From positions 124,001-188,000 of the forward strand of contig JAWKTM010000007.1 of the NCBI GenBank assembly GCA_041399085.1: DNA of 64,000 nucleotides. Reading direction: 5' to 3'. The stretch is from JAWKTM01 sp041399085. GTDB lineage: Bacteria; Planctomycetota; Planctomycetia; Pirellulales; Pirellulaceae. Positions within the stretch are counted from its first letter, which is position 1; each line of letters starts with the position of its first letter. The notes beneath the pieces were generated by a model, which searched no databases, had not been told where the DNA came from, and was given only the letters and a program-made list of their open reading frames with translations. Shown here piece after piece: positions 36,498-45,856 of the stretch. The position numbers were made by a program, and so were the translations under genes.

Positions 36498-37080
36498 GTC
36501 CGTACTCCTACGCTGAGAATTGGAAACGACCGTTCATCGCGCCAGCCCTGGCTGAACGCAATGAAAGCTTACCACTCACGTAACGAGCGACTGAGTGCAG
36601 TCCACATTTGGAAAAAGATTACGCCAGCGGCAAGCCTGCGGGTCAGGCAATTCGTGAGCGCATGCGAGACCATGATGAACTCTCGCAAGAGACACTCCCC
36701 GACTCCGACCGTTATTCAGCAAGCACCGCGGTACGCGAACATCGACTCCCCGTGAGACCGTTCGTCGCCCGTTAATTCCTCGTCCCTGTTTCGTCCGGTG
36801 GTCGTTCGATGGTCGAAGATTGATCCGCGACGCTGTTGGCATGCGCGATGGGATGGCGAGAGAGCGAGGCGGCCAACGTTTCGATTTGGGCCTGCCTCCT
36901 ACGACTCTCCGCAATGCCGGAGAAAGGATGGATCAATCCAATCGATGTCGATCCGTCGAACACCACGGGTAACTGTACTCACCCGGTTGGGCAAATTCCA
37001 GTCGACGAAAAACGCGACCGCGAGCAAGTAGGAGCCGCTTCAAGTGCAGTTGGCGTGAGTCGTTCTCGGCGCATGAAAAA
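36498..37080. other. intergenic region upstream of the sigma factor gene
   Basis: About 580 bases between the sigma factor gene and the terminator at 37081. It should contain the sigma gene promoter on the minus strand. Open frames here (for example 36836-37267 plus) have no domain and poor composition. I see no RNA gene. Confidence 0.5.
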
Positions 37081-37135
37081 GCGAACGAATCATCGGTCGA
37101 ATGTTGCGACGATTCGTTCGCTCGTATTTTTTGCA
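37076..37135 (-). terminator. bidirectional intrinsic terminator after the 61-residue protein gene
   Basis: Long stem gcgaacgaatcatcg (37081-37095) with cgacgattcgttcgc (37107-37121), one mismatch, flanked by aaaaa before and tcgtatttttt after. On the minus strand it follows the gene at 37158-37343 by about 35 nt, with five T after the hairpin. A stronger T run lies on the plus strand. Confidence 0.85.
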
Positions 37136-37157
37136 GAGCCAGTGCGGCCGAGCTGCG

Positions 37158-37343
37158 CTAAGCGGCGCGAGCCAAGCTGGCGAGGGTTTCGACGACGTCG
37201 ACGGCATTGTCCACGCCGCCCGCGTCGACCAACAATTGCTTCAGCGTCAGCGCCTGTTCCATGCTGACGGAGATGCCGTGCTCGCCCAACAGTTCTGCCA
37301 ATTCATCAGCGGCCAAATCTTGGATGGAGTACTCTTCGCTCAT
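37158..37343 (-). CDS. 61-residue acidic protein of unknown function
   Basis: Begins MSEEYSIQDLAADELAELLG and continues EHGISVSMEQALTLKQLLVD; strongly acidic and predicted almost wholly helical. Ribosome binding site GGAAAGGAA about 6 nt before the ATG and a clear terminator downstream, so it is an independent transcription unit. No motif identifies it. The helical, Glu/Leu/Ala pattern would suit a small protein-binding adaptor. Lies next to the sigma factor gene on the same strand, about 660 nt upstream of its start. Confidence 0.75.
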   Translation of the reverse strand: MSEEYSIQDLAADELAELLGEHGISVSMEQALTLKQLLVDAGGVDNAVDVVETLASLARAA

Positions 37344-37512
37344 GGCGTTCCTTTCCGGTTAGCAAGTGGTTGCCTCGAACATCGAATCTATCGGCGATTC
37401 TTTGCCGAGGATTCAGACGATTCCAACGGCGGAAGCTGGGAAAAGTTTGCGGGCGAGGAAAGAGCGCGCGACAAGTCCGCAAACAGCGAGTGGCGGCAGG
37501 AAGCACGGTCCC

Positions 37513-39870
37513 CTACTCGACAACCACCTTCGCCCAAAACGGATGCTGCCGGTCGGCTCGCGTGCGAACATCGTCCAACATCACTTGCAGCGACGGCGTG
37601 ATCTCGTCGCGAATCTTTCGGCGATTCACAACCAGGCTGATACGCTGATCGAAGTCGACCAGTTCGGGCGAAAAGTAGACCGTGACCTTGGCGGCCGACG
37701 TATCGACCCGCACCGTATTGCCGACCGTGATCTCGCCTTCCACCGGCGCTTCGCTGCTACGAGCGGTCGGCCAATTCACGGGCAACACCATCGACCGGTC
37801 GGGAAACTTTTCCGCTTCGACCCACCAAAAGAAATTGTCCCACGGCCGCATCGTCACACACTCGAATTCCTTCAAGTTGAACGGCCGGCGATGCGACGAT
37901 AGGTTCATCCATGTGAACAGATTCTGGAGCTCGTCGCTAAAGTGCTCGTGGCCGCGCCCCTGAAACTCGGAGACGATGCAGTCAAACCCGGCTCGCGTAA
38001 GGTAGCGATCCCAGTCCCGTGAATTCCTGGCCGTGGTACCGGAATCCATCTGACCGCCGACGAAATACAACGGAACATACTTGGCATTCGGCCAATAGCG
38101 AGCGATGTACTTGTCGCTGATGCCGACGATCGGAATCACGCCGGCCCAGAGATCGGGATGAGCCAGTCCGATGTCCCAAGCCGCGCTGCCGCCGCGCGAA
38201 TGCCCGCTGAGGAACACTCGATCCGTGTCGATGCTGAATCGCCGGCAGGCGTCGCGTAACGTGAACAGGACGGCCGCATGTTCCCGAGCCGAGTAGTCGT
38301 AACCGCGTTGGTGCGGCTTGACCCAATAAGGCGCGATCACGATATAGCCATGACGCGTCGCTTGGCCCAGACGCATCCGTAGCGAATCGTTGTAGCCACC
38401 GGCCCACCAATCCATCTGCTGACTTGGCGTCGTCGCCGAACCGTTCAACGTCATCACGCAGGGATACCTCCGATGCGGATCGTATTCCGGCGGCAACTGA
38501 ATCTCGTAGCGAAAATTGTCTTCACCGGGCAAACCGGGAACTTCCAGCTTGAGATAGCCGGGGATTCCGTCATCGGGAATCTCGGTCTTCTTCGGCGGTT
38601 TGATCGTCCGCAACAGCTTTGCCACATTCGCTGGCGAAACGCCTTCGGTCCGTTCCAACTCGGCCAGCAACTGGCTACGTTCAATTTCCTGCTCGCTGGT
38701 CAGGTAACGCACGACGAGATCGCGAGCCGTGATCAGCGAAGTCGACACGGCCAGATTCTCGGTCGCTTCGCCGCTGCCCAACAACCAGGCGCTGACGGCC
38801 AACGACAGCTTCTGCTCCGGCGACAACGATTCGTCGTCCGCCAACCGCAGATAGTCCGCCATGCGTTCCAGCGTGTTGATGTTCAGCTCGGACTTGAGTT
38901 CCTCGCCAAGCGGTTCCAGCCGGCGTTTGACGTCCTCGTCCGTGATTTCGCTCAAGTGCTGTTCGAGCAGCTTGAGCACGCGATCGCGCTGGTCGAATCG
39001 CTTCTGATATTCGTCCAACATTTGTTTGATGCGTAGCAATGTTTCGCTGGCAACGCCCTCGGCGGGAAAGGCGTTCAGCATGCGGAAGGCGAGGAAATGC
39101 TGCCCGGCCTCTTGCCGCAGTTCGATCTCGCGAATCGTGCGGTTGGCTTCAAGCTGTCGCAGCGCCTGCTCCTGCTTTCGCAAATCGGCGAGGTCAGGGA
39201 AGCGAGCGATGATCTCGGCCAGCTCCTCGCGAGCGTCCTTGTAGCGCTCGGACTGCACGTACAGCCGCACCACGCGCAAGCGTTCGTTGGCGTTGTCCGT
39301 CGGTAGCTGGCGGTTCAGAATCGCGCTGAGCGTCTCGCGCGGAATCGAGCTGGTCGCCAATCGCATGTCCCACACATATGGGTTCTTTGCCAGCAGCCCT
39401 TCGATGCGCGTGTAGTCGGGCGTAATCAGCGTGATGCCTTGAAAAATATCCAGCGGCCCGTCGGGGCCTTGCATCGTGAACACGCGGCGGCCGAATTCAT
39501 CGAACGGCGTGATTCGCAAGATCCCGCCTACCGAAGCGATCCGTCGGCCGCCCGGCGGAACACGCTGGTCGATCTCGATCCGCTCACGCGGCGAGGCGTC
39601 CGATGTGCCGACGTTCCGCACGTTGTTGGCGTAGAAAAAAATTCGCCGCAAGTTGTCGTCGACCATCACGATCTGTTGGATCTTGATTTCGCCGCCGCCG
39701 GGATTCGATTTGAACGGATCTTCGCTGACCGAAGCCAGCTTGGCCACGGCGCCGTCGATCTGCATTCCGTTGTTCAGCGTGATGACTTCGGCCCGAGCGT
39801 TCGGTCCAGCCAATAGAAATACGCCGCCGGCCAGCAGCGCCGCCCAAGTCAGTCGATTCGTGACTCGCAT
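37513..39870 (-). CDS. secreted alpha/beta hydrolase (peptidase/esterase-like) with long helical N-terminal region
   Basis: A 785-residue exported protein. Start at 39870 (MRVTNRLTWAALLAGG) after GGAGGG; a longer frame from 39954 is not needed. Signal peptide, then a beta-rich N-terminal segment (about 25-150: VITLNNGMQIDGAVAKLASV), a helical region with Arg/Glu-rich coils (about 180-400) and a C-terminal alpha/beta hydrolase domain (about 430-680). The nucleophile elbow is FLSGHSRGGSAAWDIGLA (GHSRG), with a candidate catalytic His in QGRGHEHFSDEL. This resembles the prolyl-oligopeptidase/phospholipase-carboxylesterase group. Substrate unknown. Single gene, upstream of the Tad locus on the same strand. 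Confidence 0.8.
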   Translation of the reverse strand: MRVTNRLTWAALLAGGVFLLAGPNARAEVITLNNGMQIDGAVAKLASVSEDPFKSNPGGGEIKIQQIVMVDDNLRRIFFYANNVRNVGTSDASPRERIEIDQRVPPGGRRIASVGGILRITPFDEFGRRVFTMQGPDGPLDIFQGITLITPDYTRIEGLLAKNPYVWDMRLATSSIPRETLSAILNRQLPTDNANERLRVVRLYVQSERYKDAREELAEIIARFPDLADLRKQEQALRQLEANRTIREIELRQEAGQHFLAFRMLNAFPAEGVASETLLRIKQMLDEYQKRFDQRDRVLKLLEQHLSEITDEDVKRRLEPLGEELKSELNINTLERMADYLRLADDESLSPEQKLSLAVSAWLLGSGEATENLAVSTSLITARDLVVRYLTSEQEIERSQLLAELERTEGVSPANVAKLLRTIKPPKKTEIPDDGIPGYLKLEVPGLPGEDNFRYEIQLPPEYDPHRRYPCVMTLNGSATTPSQQMDWWAGGYNDSLRMRLGQATRHGYIVIAPYWVKPHQRGYDYSAREHAAVLFTLRDACRRFSIDTDRVFLSGHSRGGSAAWDIGLAHPDLWAGVIPIVGISDKYIARYWPNAKYVPLYFVGGQMDSGTTARNSRDWDRYLTRAGFDCIVSEFQGRGHEHFSDELQNLFTWMNLSSHRRPFNLKEFECVTMRPWDNFFWWVEAEKFPDRSMVLPVNWPTARSSEAPVEGEITVGNTVRVDTSAAKVTVYFSPELVDFDQRISLVVNRRKIRDEITPSLQVMLDDVRTRADRQHPFWAKVVVE

Positions 39871-40008
39871 CCTCAATCCCTCCTCGTGCTTCCCACCAGT
39901 TTCCCCCGCTGGCCGTTCATTCATTGTGGGATAGCCCCGCGCGCTGTCAAGCAAAGCCGACAGCCTGGGAGGATTGTGCCGAACGAATCGGCCGTTGGGA
40001 CTCGATCG

Positions 40009-40479
40009 CTAGAACTGAGCCGGCGAGGCCAGTTCGCGCTCGCGCAGCAGCGTACACGAGCGGCGGAGTGTCAGGCCGTTGGTGAACGTCGGCACCAGCC
40101 ACCCGTGGTTTCCGACCGGGATTTCGACGGTCACGGTCACCTCCGAAGTTTCGTCGGCGATCACCGCCGGAGTTACCGACACGGCTACGTCCGCGCCGCT
40201 GACGCCGACGATGCTGAGAATGTTCGACGCGGCTTGTTGCGCTTGTGCCGCGGTCGCTCCCGGCACGATCGCTCGACGAGCGCCCTCGTAAGCCGCGTTC
40301 TCCGCCGTGTGCCGCATGATGTTCAGCCGACAGATTTCGATCGCTCCGAACACGAGCAGAAACAAGATCGGTACGGTCATCGCGAACTCAACGGTCGCGG
40401 CCCCGCGGCGCGAGCGAGAACGTCGCGGGCGCGGACAACTCGGCGAACGTCGGCGATTGGCGGCGATGATCGGAAACAT
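40009..40479 (-). CDS. TadE-like pilus assembly protein
   Basis: A 156-residue single-pass membrane protein. Arg-rich N-terminus, then RRGAATVEFAMTVPILFLLV (about 23-42), the TadE/TadG signature with the conserved Glu in VEFA that resembles a prepilin processing region. The C-terminal part is periplasmic. These minor pseudopilins belong to the tight-adherence Flp pilus machinery. Start at 40479 (MFPIIAANRRR) chosen over an upstream TTG. Third gene of a TadE-TadG-TadE set read on the minus strand. Confidence 0.85.
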   Translation of the reverse strand: MFPIIAANRRRSPSCPRPRRSRSRRGAATVEFAMTVPILFLLVFGAIEICRLNIMRHTAENAAYEGARRAIVPGATAAQAQQAASNILSIVGVSGADVAVSVTPAVIADETSEVTVTVEIPVGNHGWLVPTFTNGLTLRRSCTLLRERELASPAQF

Positions 40480-40580
40480 AGCGTGGACCAAATCGAATGA
40501 GGCAACATGAGAGAGTGCTGACGGTTGCAGTTCGCTCGCCGCGAAGTTGCATATCCCGCGGAACGAGCCTCCGCCGCCGA

Positions 40581-41786
40581 TTATTCAGTCAAAACGATCG
40601 GCAACGTCATCGCCAACTCGCGAAACGCTTCGATCAACCCGGCTTCGTCGTCCGCATGAAAGTGCCGACCGCCGGTGATATTGGCCACTTCCTGCATCCC
40701 GGCTTGATCGGTCGTCGGCAGGAACGTAATCGTGTGAATCACGATGCCTAGATTGCGGGCCTCGGCCGCCACGACCTTCGGCTGGCGGCCACGATTCCAG
40801 CGGCCGTCGGTCATCAAGATCATCGTTTTCTTGGCAAACGGTCGAGCGTCCTGGCCAGTCAGGATCGCGATCGCTTCGTCCATGCCGGCCGACATGTGCG
40901 TAGCGCCCAGCATGATGTCGTTGCTTCGCACGTCGATCGCGTCACGAATCTCTTGAACCGTGCTGCCCAGTTCCGCGTCCGTCGCCACGGCCACTTCGGT
41001 CCGCTGCACCAAGTTGCCGTCGTAGTCGTTCAACGTCACTTCCGAGCCCCAGGTGACGAGCCCGATGCGTGGCTGCCAATACTGCTGCTCGACGATGTCC
41101 AGGAACTGATCCAATGCCTCGGTCAACGACGACCAACGGCTGCCGATCGGGTTCGGCGGATAGAAGATCGAGTGCGGCGTGTCCGGCGTGTTCGGCGGAT
41201 AAACCCATTCAACGCCCGAGTGGTCGAAGGCCATCGAGTGGGAGCGGTCGATCGTCAGCACGATGTCGTGATCGTAGTGAGCCGCGGTGGCTCGCATTTG
41301 CGGAGTGAACGTTTCCGTGCCTAAGAGTTTGCCGAGCAGCAAGTTCACGGCGCCGGCCGGCGTGTCGCCAGCCATCCGTGCCGTCACGCGCACCGCGTTG
41401 GGTTTGACCGTCGTGGGCGTGAAGTTCCACGTGCCGTCGGCTTGCTGCGTGCTTTGGCCCAGTTCGACGTCCTCGCGTTCGATCGCCAGAGGTCGCCCAA
41501 CTACATGGTTGTTGCCGGCGTAATCGACGGCCGATGTGATCGCCAACTCCGTGTCTTGCGAGTCGCTGAGGGTCTTCACGCCCGCCTTTGCCGCGGCGTC
41601 CGTAGCCGCTCGCAATTCGGTGCGGACCAACTGCATGTAGGCCACGTCGATGCTGAACGCGGCCGCCACGACAAACACGATCAACATGATTCCGACCAAC
41701 ACCAGCATCGCGCCGCGCCGGATGCGAGACACGCTGCGGCGGCGAGAACAACTCACGCGAGTCGAGCGAACTTGGCTGTGCATCAT
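40581..41786 (-). CDS. TadG-like protein with von Willebrand factor A domain
   Basis: A 401-residue protein. N-terminal helix RRGAMLVLVGIMLIVFVVAA (about 24-43) followed by AFSIDVAYMQLVRTELRAAT, the Flp pilus-assembly TadG leader (TadE/G-like domain), then a VWA domain from about 175: MIDAS motif DIVLTIDRSHSM (DxSxS retained), IGLVTWGSEV and KKTMILMTDGRWNRG. Such proteins are thought to bind a ligand or metal at the surface end of the Tad pilus system. Two ATG codons in tandem at 41786 and 41783, with GGGAG upstream. Confidence 0.85.
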   Translation of the reverse strand: MMHSQVRSTRVSCSRRRSVSRIRRGAMLVLVGIMLIVFVVAAAFSIDVAYMQLVRTELRAATDAAAKAGVKTLSDSQDTELAITSAVDYAGNNHVVGRPLAIEREDVELGQSTQQADGTWNFTPTTVKPNAVRVTARMAGDTPAGAVNLLLGKLLGTETFTPQMRATAAHYDHDIVLTIDRSHSMAFDHSGVEWVYPPNTPDTPHSIFYPPNPIGSRWSSLTEALDQFLDIVEQQYWQPRIGLVTWGSEVTLNDYDGNLVQRTEVAVATDAELGSTVQEIRDAIDVRSNDIMLGATHMSAGMDEAIAILTGQDARPFAKKTMILMTDGRWNRGRQPKVVAAEARNLGIVIHTITFLPTTDQAGMQEVANITGGRHFHADDEAGLIEAFRELAMTLPIVLTE

Positions 41787-41826
41787 GATGCTCCCGAAAT
41801 GGAAAAGTCGTACGGTGAACCCGGCG

Positions 41827-42324
41827 TTAGAAGCGAATCATCTTGACCGACGCCACCACGTTGTAGCCGCCGGTGAACCACGCAAATCCAAACGTGTTCG
41901 AGCTGGACGGCACGGTCACGGTCGCGGTTAGCTCGGTGCCGGATGGCGTGAGCGCGGTCACTTGGGGCGAAAGATCGACTTGTGCCTGCGAGACGTTGCG
42001 GCTGGCCAACGCCTGTTGACCTTTGCTCGTGGCATAGGCGGCGCTGGCGCCTCGGCTTGTCGCGGCCCGCGCCGTTTCGTAGGCGGCCAGCGTGGCAGCT
42101 TGTTTCAAGAAGATGAAGTTGGCGATCTCGATCGCGCCGAACACCAATAAAATCAACGCGGGCAGAGTCACCGCGAGTTCGACGGTAGCCGTAGCGCGCC
42201 GTCGCATTCGTTTCCCGCGCGACTTCGGCTTCCGCGCGTCGCGATCATGCTCCGACGCTCGGCGGTCGTCGCCTGGTCGGCAGTCGGCGCTTGGTCCGTT
42301 GTCGTGCGAATCTCGTTTCGCCAT
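41827..42324 (-). CDS. TadE-like pilus assembly protein
   Basis: A 165-residue minor pseudopilin-like protein. Polar, Arg/Asp-rich cytosolic leader of about 40 residues, then RRRATATVELAVTLPALILL with the conserved Glu of the TadE leader, then FGAIEIANFIFLKQAATLAA. Start ATG at 42324. It is the first gene of the three-gene minus-strand TadE, TadG-VWA, TadE set. No TadA ATPase or TadB/C platform gene is in the window, so this is a satellite locus. Confidence 0.85.
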   Translation of the reverse strand: MAKRDSHDNGPSADCRPGDDRRASEHDRDARKPKSRGKRMRRRATATVELAVTLPALILLVFGAIEIANFIFLKQAATLAAYETARAATSRGASAAYATSKGQQALASRNVSQAQVDLSPQVTALTPSGTELTATVTVPSSSNTFGFAWFTGGYNVVASVKMIRF

Positions 42325-42541
42325 GAGAGCAGCCCATGTTGCGCCCCGACAACTCTAGCTTTTAATTCGCCCGCGCGACGCGGCGACACAAAAAAGATTG
42401 TTCGCGTGGCGAGGCGACTCGCTTCCGAGCAAACTCGATTCTGCCGCCTGATTTTGATTCGCACTGTCGAGCGACATCTGGTCGCAATATGCTTCACGAA
42501 TTCCAATTTCGATTTTCCCGTGCGAGCCCCAGGAGTCGACG

Positions 42542-43015
42542 ATGACCGCAACCACCACGCCCGCCGCCGGACGACGCGAGCTATCGTTCGCCACGATGGA
42601 AGAGATGCTGGCCGACGCCCAGCGATTGGTCGAATCACCGGGCTCGCGAACGACCGGTCATTGGCCGCTGGAACGGTTGCTCTCGCATCTGGCCTACACC
42701 ATTGACGGCTCGATCGACGGATTCGGCTCGACCGCGCCCTGGTTTGTGCGGCTGATCGCTCCGTTCCTGAAGGGCGGGATATTGAAGAAGATGTCGCCCG
42801 GAATCAAGCTGCCCGAGGCCACCGTATCGGCGGCGTTTCCCGACTATGGCTCGCCCGCCGAAGCGCTCGAACGCCTGCGAGCCGCCGTCGAGCGAGCGAA
42901 GAGCGAGTCGATGGTCGCGCCGCATCCCGCGTTCGGAAAGATGACGCACGACGAGTGGTATCGGCTGCATCTGCGACACGCGGAAATGCATCTGAGTTTC
43001 GCGCGGGCCGAGTGA
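42542..43015 (+). CDS. DUF1569 (DinB-like) protein
   Basis: A 157-residue protein with RELSFATMEEMLADAQRLVE, then WPLERLLSHLAYTIDGSIDG with a His suited to metal binding, and YRLHLRHAEMHLSFARAE near the C-terminus with further His residues. This matches DUF1569, a family of the DinB/YfiT putative metalloenzyme superfamily (four-helix bundle, three-His metal site). Activity unknown; thiol transferases occur in the superfamily. AGGAG 7 nt before the ATG. Confidence 0.8.
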   Translation: MTATTTPAAGRRELSFATMEEMLADAQRLVESPGSRTTGHWPLERLLSHLAYTIDGSIDGFGSTAPWFVRLIAPFLKGGILKKMSPGIKLPEATVSAAFPDYGSPAEALERLRAAVERAKSESMVAPHPAFGKMTHDEWYRLHLRHAEMHLSFARAE

Positions 43016-43049
43016 ATCGTTGGAAGCGGTCGGGGGCGGGCTCTCCGGT

Positions 43050-43165
43050 TTCGCGTTACCGGACGGCTTGCGCCGTGCCGCTTTTATCGCGTTCGCTTTA
43101 CCGGACGGCTTGCGCCGTGCCGCTTTTATCGTGGCGCCGGACGGCTTGAGCCGTGGCGCTAAAAT
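43050..43165. repeat. three copies of a palindromic GGACGGCTTGCGCCGTGCCGC repeat
   Basis: Copies at about 43053-43088, 43095-43130 and 43133-43162. The core is ccggacggcttgcgccgtgc followed by cgctttta. Within the core, cggc-ttgc-gccg is a small palindrome. The third copy has diverged (gagccgtggcgctaaaa). The same core recurs at 47.1-47.45 kb. It falls only between genes, like REP elements. A short 15-bp repeat (ggcgagttgatg) follows. Confidence 0.75.
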
Positions 43166-43204
43166 GGCGAGTTGATGAAATGGTGAGTTGATGCCGCCCG
43201 TTCG

Positions 43205-44581
43205 TCACTCGCCGGTCGCTTCGCCGCCGATGATGCGCACGTTGGTCGATAGGAAGTAGGCCAGCGGTTCGTCCCGCGAAAAGACCGCTTCGCCGAATAG
43301 AGCGGCGTAACCGTCCGTCGGCGTCTCCAATTGATGCGTAAACGTTTCGCCGTCACGGCGGCAATCCAGCGAGTACCAAGTAGCTTTGCGGAAGTCGCGC
43401 GTCGGCGACTTTGCCATCCAAGCTCGGACTTGATCCGGGGCGATGTCCGAGTTCACCTGAAGCTGCAGCTTGCCGGCTTCCTCCTGGAAATCCCATTTCA
43501 TTTGCGGCAGTCGTTTGCCGCGAGCCGTGTGTTGATGTAGCGCGTTCAAGCTGCCGGCGATGCGAGCGTAGTCGTTCAAACCATGGCCGTTATTTGGCAC
43601 GTACAGCAGGTACTTCGGGCCCTTCAGTTGGTCCCAATACAGATTCGCCGCGTCCAGCGGCCAGTAGGCGTCGTTCGTGCCGAGCAAAATCAGCTTTGGC
43701 TGGCTGAGCCGCTCGCGATACGAAAACGGATCGACGATCGCCTGCAACGACTTGCCGGCCGGCGTCTTCAACCGATCTTGCAAACCCAACCGCGTGTAGT
43801 CGTCGATCTGCTCGGAAAACTGCCCGAACGTCTTCTTCTGATGGTCCATCTGCGTGGCCATGTTCAACATGTCGATCACCATCGGCGCGATGGCCGTCGC
43901 GCGCGGATCAACGGCGCCGGTCAGCCAAGTGGTCCAGCCGCGTTTCGACGCTCCGGTTACGGTGAACGTCTTCACGTCCAGCTTCCATTGCTCGGCGGCA
44001 AAGTCGCTGATCGCATCCATCCCGCGCACGGCGCTCTTCACCATCGGCAACAACAGCGGCCATTGCTCATCGCCCGTCTTCAAATACTGAGCGAACGTGT
44101 AGGCAATCGCTTGATCTTCGTAGCGGTCGCCCAAGATCGGCTGATGGGGCACTTGCAGCAGCACGGCAATCGGCGTCCCAATCTGTTCGGCCAAGGTGGC
44201 GAACAGCGTGGCTTCGCGAGGCAACCGCGTGGGGCCATTCGCCTGATCGTACTCATCGCGCCAACGGCCGCCGGCGATGAACAGCAATGCGTGATGCGAG
44301 TCGGCCTTCACCGACTTGGGGCGGATCACAAACAACTGATGCTTCCAAACGATGTCCTTCCAGGTTTGCGAAGTCAGACGCAGTTCGCAATAGTCCGTCC
44401 CGCCGATCGCGCCCTCGTGCAGCTTGGTCCAGCCATAGGAAGCGTCGGGCTGAGCGACGTACTCGGCGAGCGGCCCGATCTCGGGCATCGGTTCGGCGGC
44501 ACGAGACGGCATGACGAGGACGAACGTCGCGAGCAGCGCGACAACGATGGTGGCAAGTTGAAAGCGACGATGGCGTTTCAC
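43205..44581 (-). CDS. PhoPQ-activated pathogenicity-related (PqaA-like) secreted hydrolase
   Basis: A 458-residue exported protein of the PhoPQ_related family (PqaA). GTG start at 44581, GGGGAG 8 nt upstream; signal peptide LATIVVALLATFVLVMPSRA. Family sequence: HALLFIAGGRWRDEYDQANG, an alpha/beta hydrolase core with nucleophile-elbow-like FTVTGASKRGWTTWLTGAVD near residue 215 (GASKRG), DPFSYRERLSQPKLILLGTN and YVPNNGHGLNDYARI with a candidate catalytic His. The family is linked to antimicrobial peptide resistance in Salmonella; in planctomycetes it is only a predicted hydrolase. Confidence 0.85.
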   Translation of the reverse strand: MKRHRRFQLATIVVALLATFVLVMPSRAAEPMPEIGPLAEYVAQPDASYGWTKLHEGAIGGTDYCELRLTSQTWKDIVWKHQLFVIRPKSVKADSHHALLFIAGGRWRDEYDQANGPTRLPREATLFATLAEQIGTPIAVLLQVPHQPILGDRYEDQAIAYTFAQYLKTGDEQWPLLLPMVKSAVRGMDAISDFAAEQWKLDVKTFTVTGASKRGWTTWLTGAVDPRATAIAPMVIDMLNMATQMDHQKKTFGQFSEQIDDYTRLGLQDRLKTPAGKSLQAIVDPFSYRERLSQPKLILLGTNDAYWPLDAANLYWDQLKGPKYLLYVPNNGHGLNDYARIAGSLNALHQHTARGKRLPQMKWDFQEEAGKLQLQVNSDIAPDQVRAWMAKSPTRDFRKATWYSLDCRRDGETFTHQLETPTDGYAALFGEAVFSRDEPLAYFLSTNVRIIGGEATGE

Positions 44582-44639
44582 GCGGAAAACTCCCCTGGAA
44601 TTGGGCTGAGATGAGATGAGCGAAGAGAAAAGCGGCGGG

Positions 44640-44714
44640 GGCAGTCCTCGCCTGCGGCTGCGGGTTAAGCGAAGTTGGATCGATTCGTCCTCGCCTGCGG
44701 CTGCGGGTTAAACA
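44640..44714. repeat. two copies of a 25-bp direct repeat ending gcggctgcgggttaa
   Basis: gtcctcgcctgcggctgcgggttaa occurs twice in the spacer between the two minus-strand hydrolase genes (about 44645-44668 and 44688-44711). The same core, gcggctgcgggttaaac, appears at 19083-19099 across the stop codon of the Gfo/Idh gene. Confidence 0.6.
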
Positions 44715-44728
44715 TGGTTGGTGTCGAA

Positions 44729-45670
44729 CTATTTGGATTCGGACGGCTGGTAGTCGCGCCACAGCCACCGAAGCGACTCGGGCAGCAACGCGCCGCCGTG
44801 TTTGCGATTGTGTCCGCCATCGCCGAATTCGAAACGGTAATCGTAGCCGGCAAACTTCAGCGAAGCCGCCATTTGCTGATTGGCCAACGGCCAACTGCCG
44901 TGCAAGTTGTCCAGATCGTTCGCGCCGTCCTGCAGAAAGACGCGGAGCGGCTTCTTCTCGGTCTTGCGAATCAGAGCCGGATAGACATGGCCGCCGCGAA
45001 TGTTGGTGAAGCTGCCGACGTGGCTGAGCACTTTGCGAAACGAATCGGGCCGCTCCCAAGCGACCGTAAACGCGCAGATTCCGCCGGAGCTGATCCCGCA
45101 AATCGCACGGCCGTCCGGGTCGCTCGTCACGTTGTACTTTTCCAACACGGCCGGCAAAAACTCGTCGAGCAGAAATTGGGCGTACTGATCGCCCAACGAA
45201 TCGTATTCAAAGCTGCGATTCGACCGCGGCCGCGCGCCCGGCTTGTCGGCGGGAATCACACCGGGATTGATAAAGACGCCGATCGTCACCGGCATCTCGC
45301 CGCGATGAATCAAGTTGTCGAACACGACCGGCACCGGCGTCGGACCGTTCTTGTCGACATAGCCGCGACCGTCTTGAAACACCATCAAGCACGCGGGCCG
45401 CTCGGCGTTGTACTGAGCCGGAATGTACAGCCAGTAATCGCGTTCGGTTCCCGGATAGACCTTCTCGCTCGTAAATTTGCCGGCCACGATCTCGCCTTCC
45501 GGAACACCCTCTTGCGGCTTGGCGTCCGGTCCCAACGTGTAGTCGTCGGCGGCCAAGACGGACCCGGCCGTCATCAGCCAACCGGCCAACAATGCGACGA
45601 ACACATAGCAATGGGCGACCAATCCGGCGGAAACAAACGCAGTGCGACGCGAGGCAAACAACCGACTCAT
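44729..45670 (-). CDS. secreted esterase (enterochelin esterase-like)
   Basis: A 313-residue exported protein. Start at 45670 (MSRLFASRRTAFVS), giving signal peptide FVALLAGWLMTAGSVLA; the longer frame from 45769 has an unrelated leader. Esterase-D/enterochelin-esterase type alpha/beta hydrolase: DYWLYIPAQYNAERPACLMV, nucleophile elbow ICGISSGGICAFTVAW (GISSG), and a C-terminal FGDGGHNRKHGG that supplies the His. A carbohydrate ester substrate (feruloyl or acetyl) is likely from the family, not proven. Same strand as the PqaA-like gene, with the repeat-containing spacer between them. Confidence 0.85.
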   Translation of the reverse strand: MSRLFASRRTAFVSAGLVAHCYVFVALLAGWLMTAGSVLAADDYTLGPDAKPQEGVPEGEIVAGKFTSEKVYPGTERDYWLYIPAQYNAERPACLMVFQDGRGYVDKNGPTPVPVVFDNLIHRGEMPVTIGVFINPGVIPADKPGARPRSNRSFEYDSLGDQYAQFLLDEFLPAVLEKYNVTSDPDGRAICGISSGGICAFTVAWERPDSFRKVLSHVGSFTNIRGGHVYPALIRKTEKKPLRVFLQDGANDLDNLHGSWPLANQQMAASLKFAGYDYRFEFGDGGHNRKHGGALLPESLRWLWRDYQPSESK

Positions 45671-45856
45671 GGCAGAGACATCCCGGAGAACAAAACTTGG
45701 AGAGTAATCGCAGTCCGTTACAGTGAGCGTCGTGTCGGTTGCCGTCAAGGCTTCGCGACAAGATCGCACGTCCGAGATCGCTGTTCGTCGCGAACCAGGG
45801 TGGCTGGTACAATCGACCCACAGGGGCGGTTCGACGACTGAAACAACGAGTCAGGA

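Noticed and set aside
36836..37267. 143-codon plus-strand frame upstream of the sigma factor gene
   Set aside because: Runs through a strong terminator hairpin and over the 61-residue gene on the other strand; no domain.
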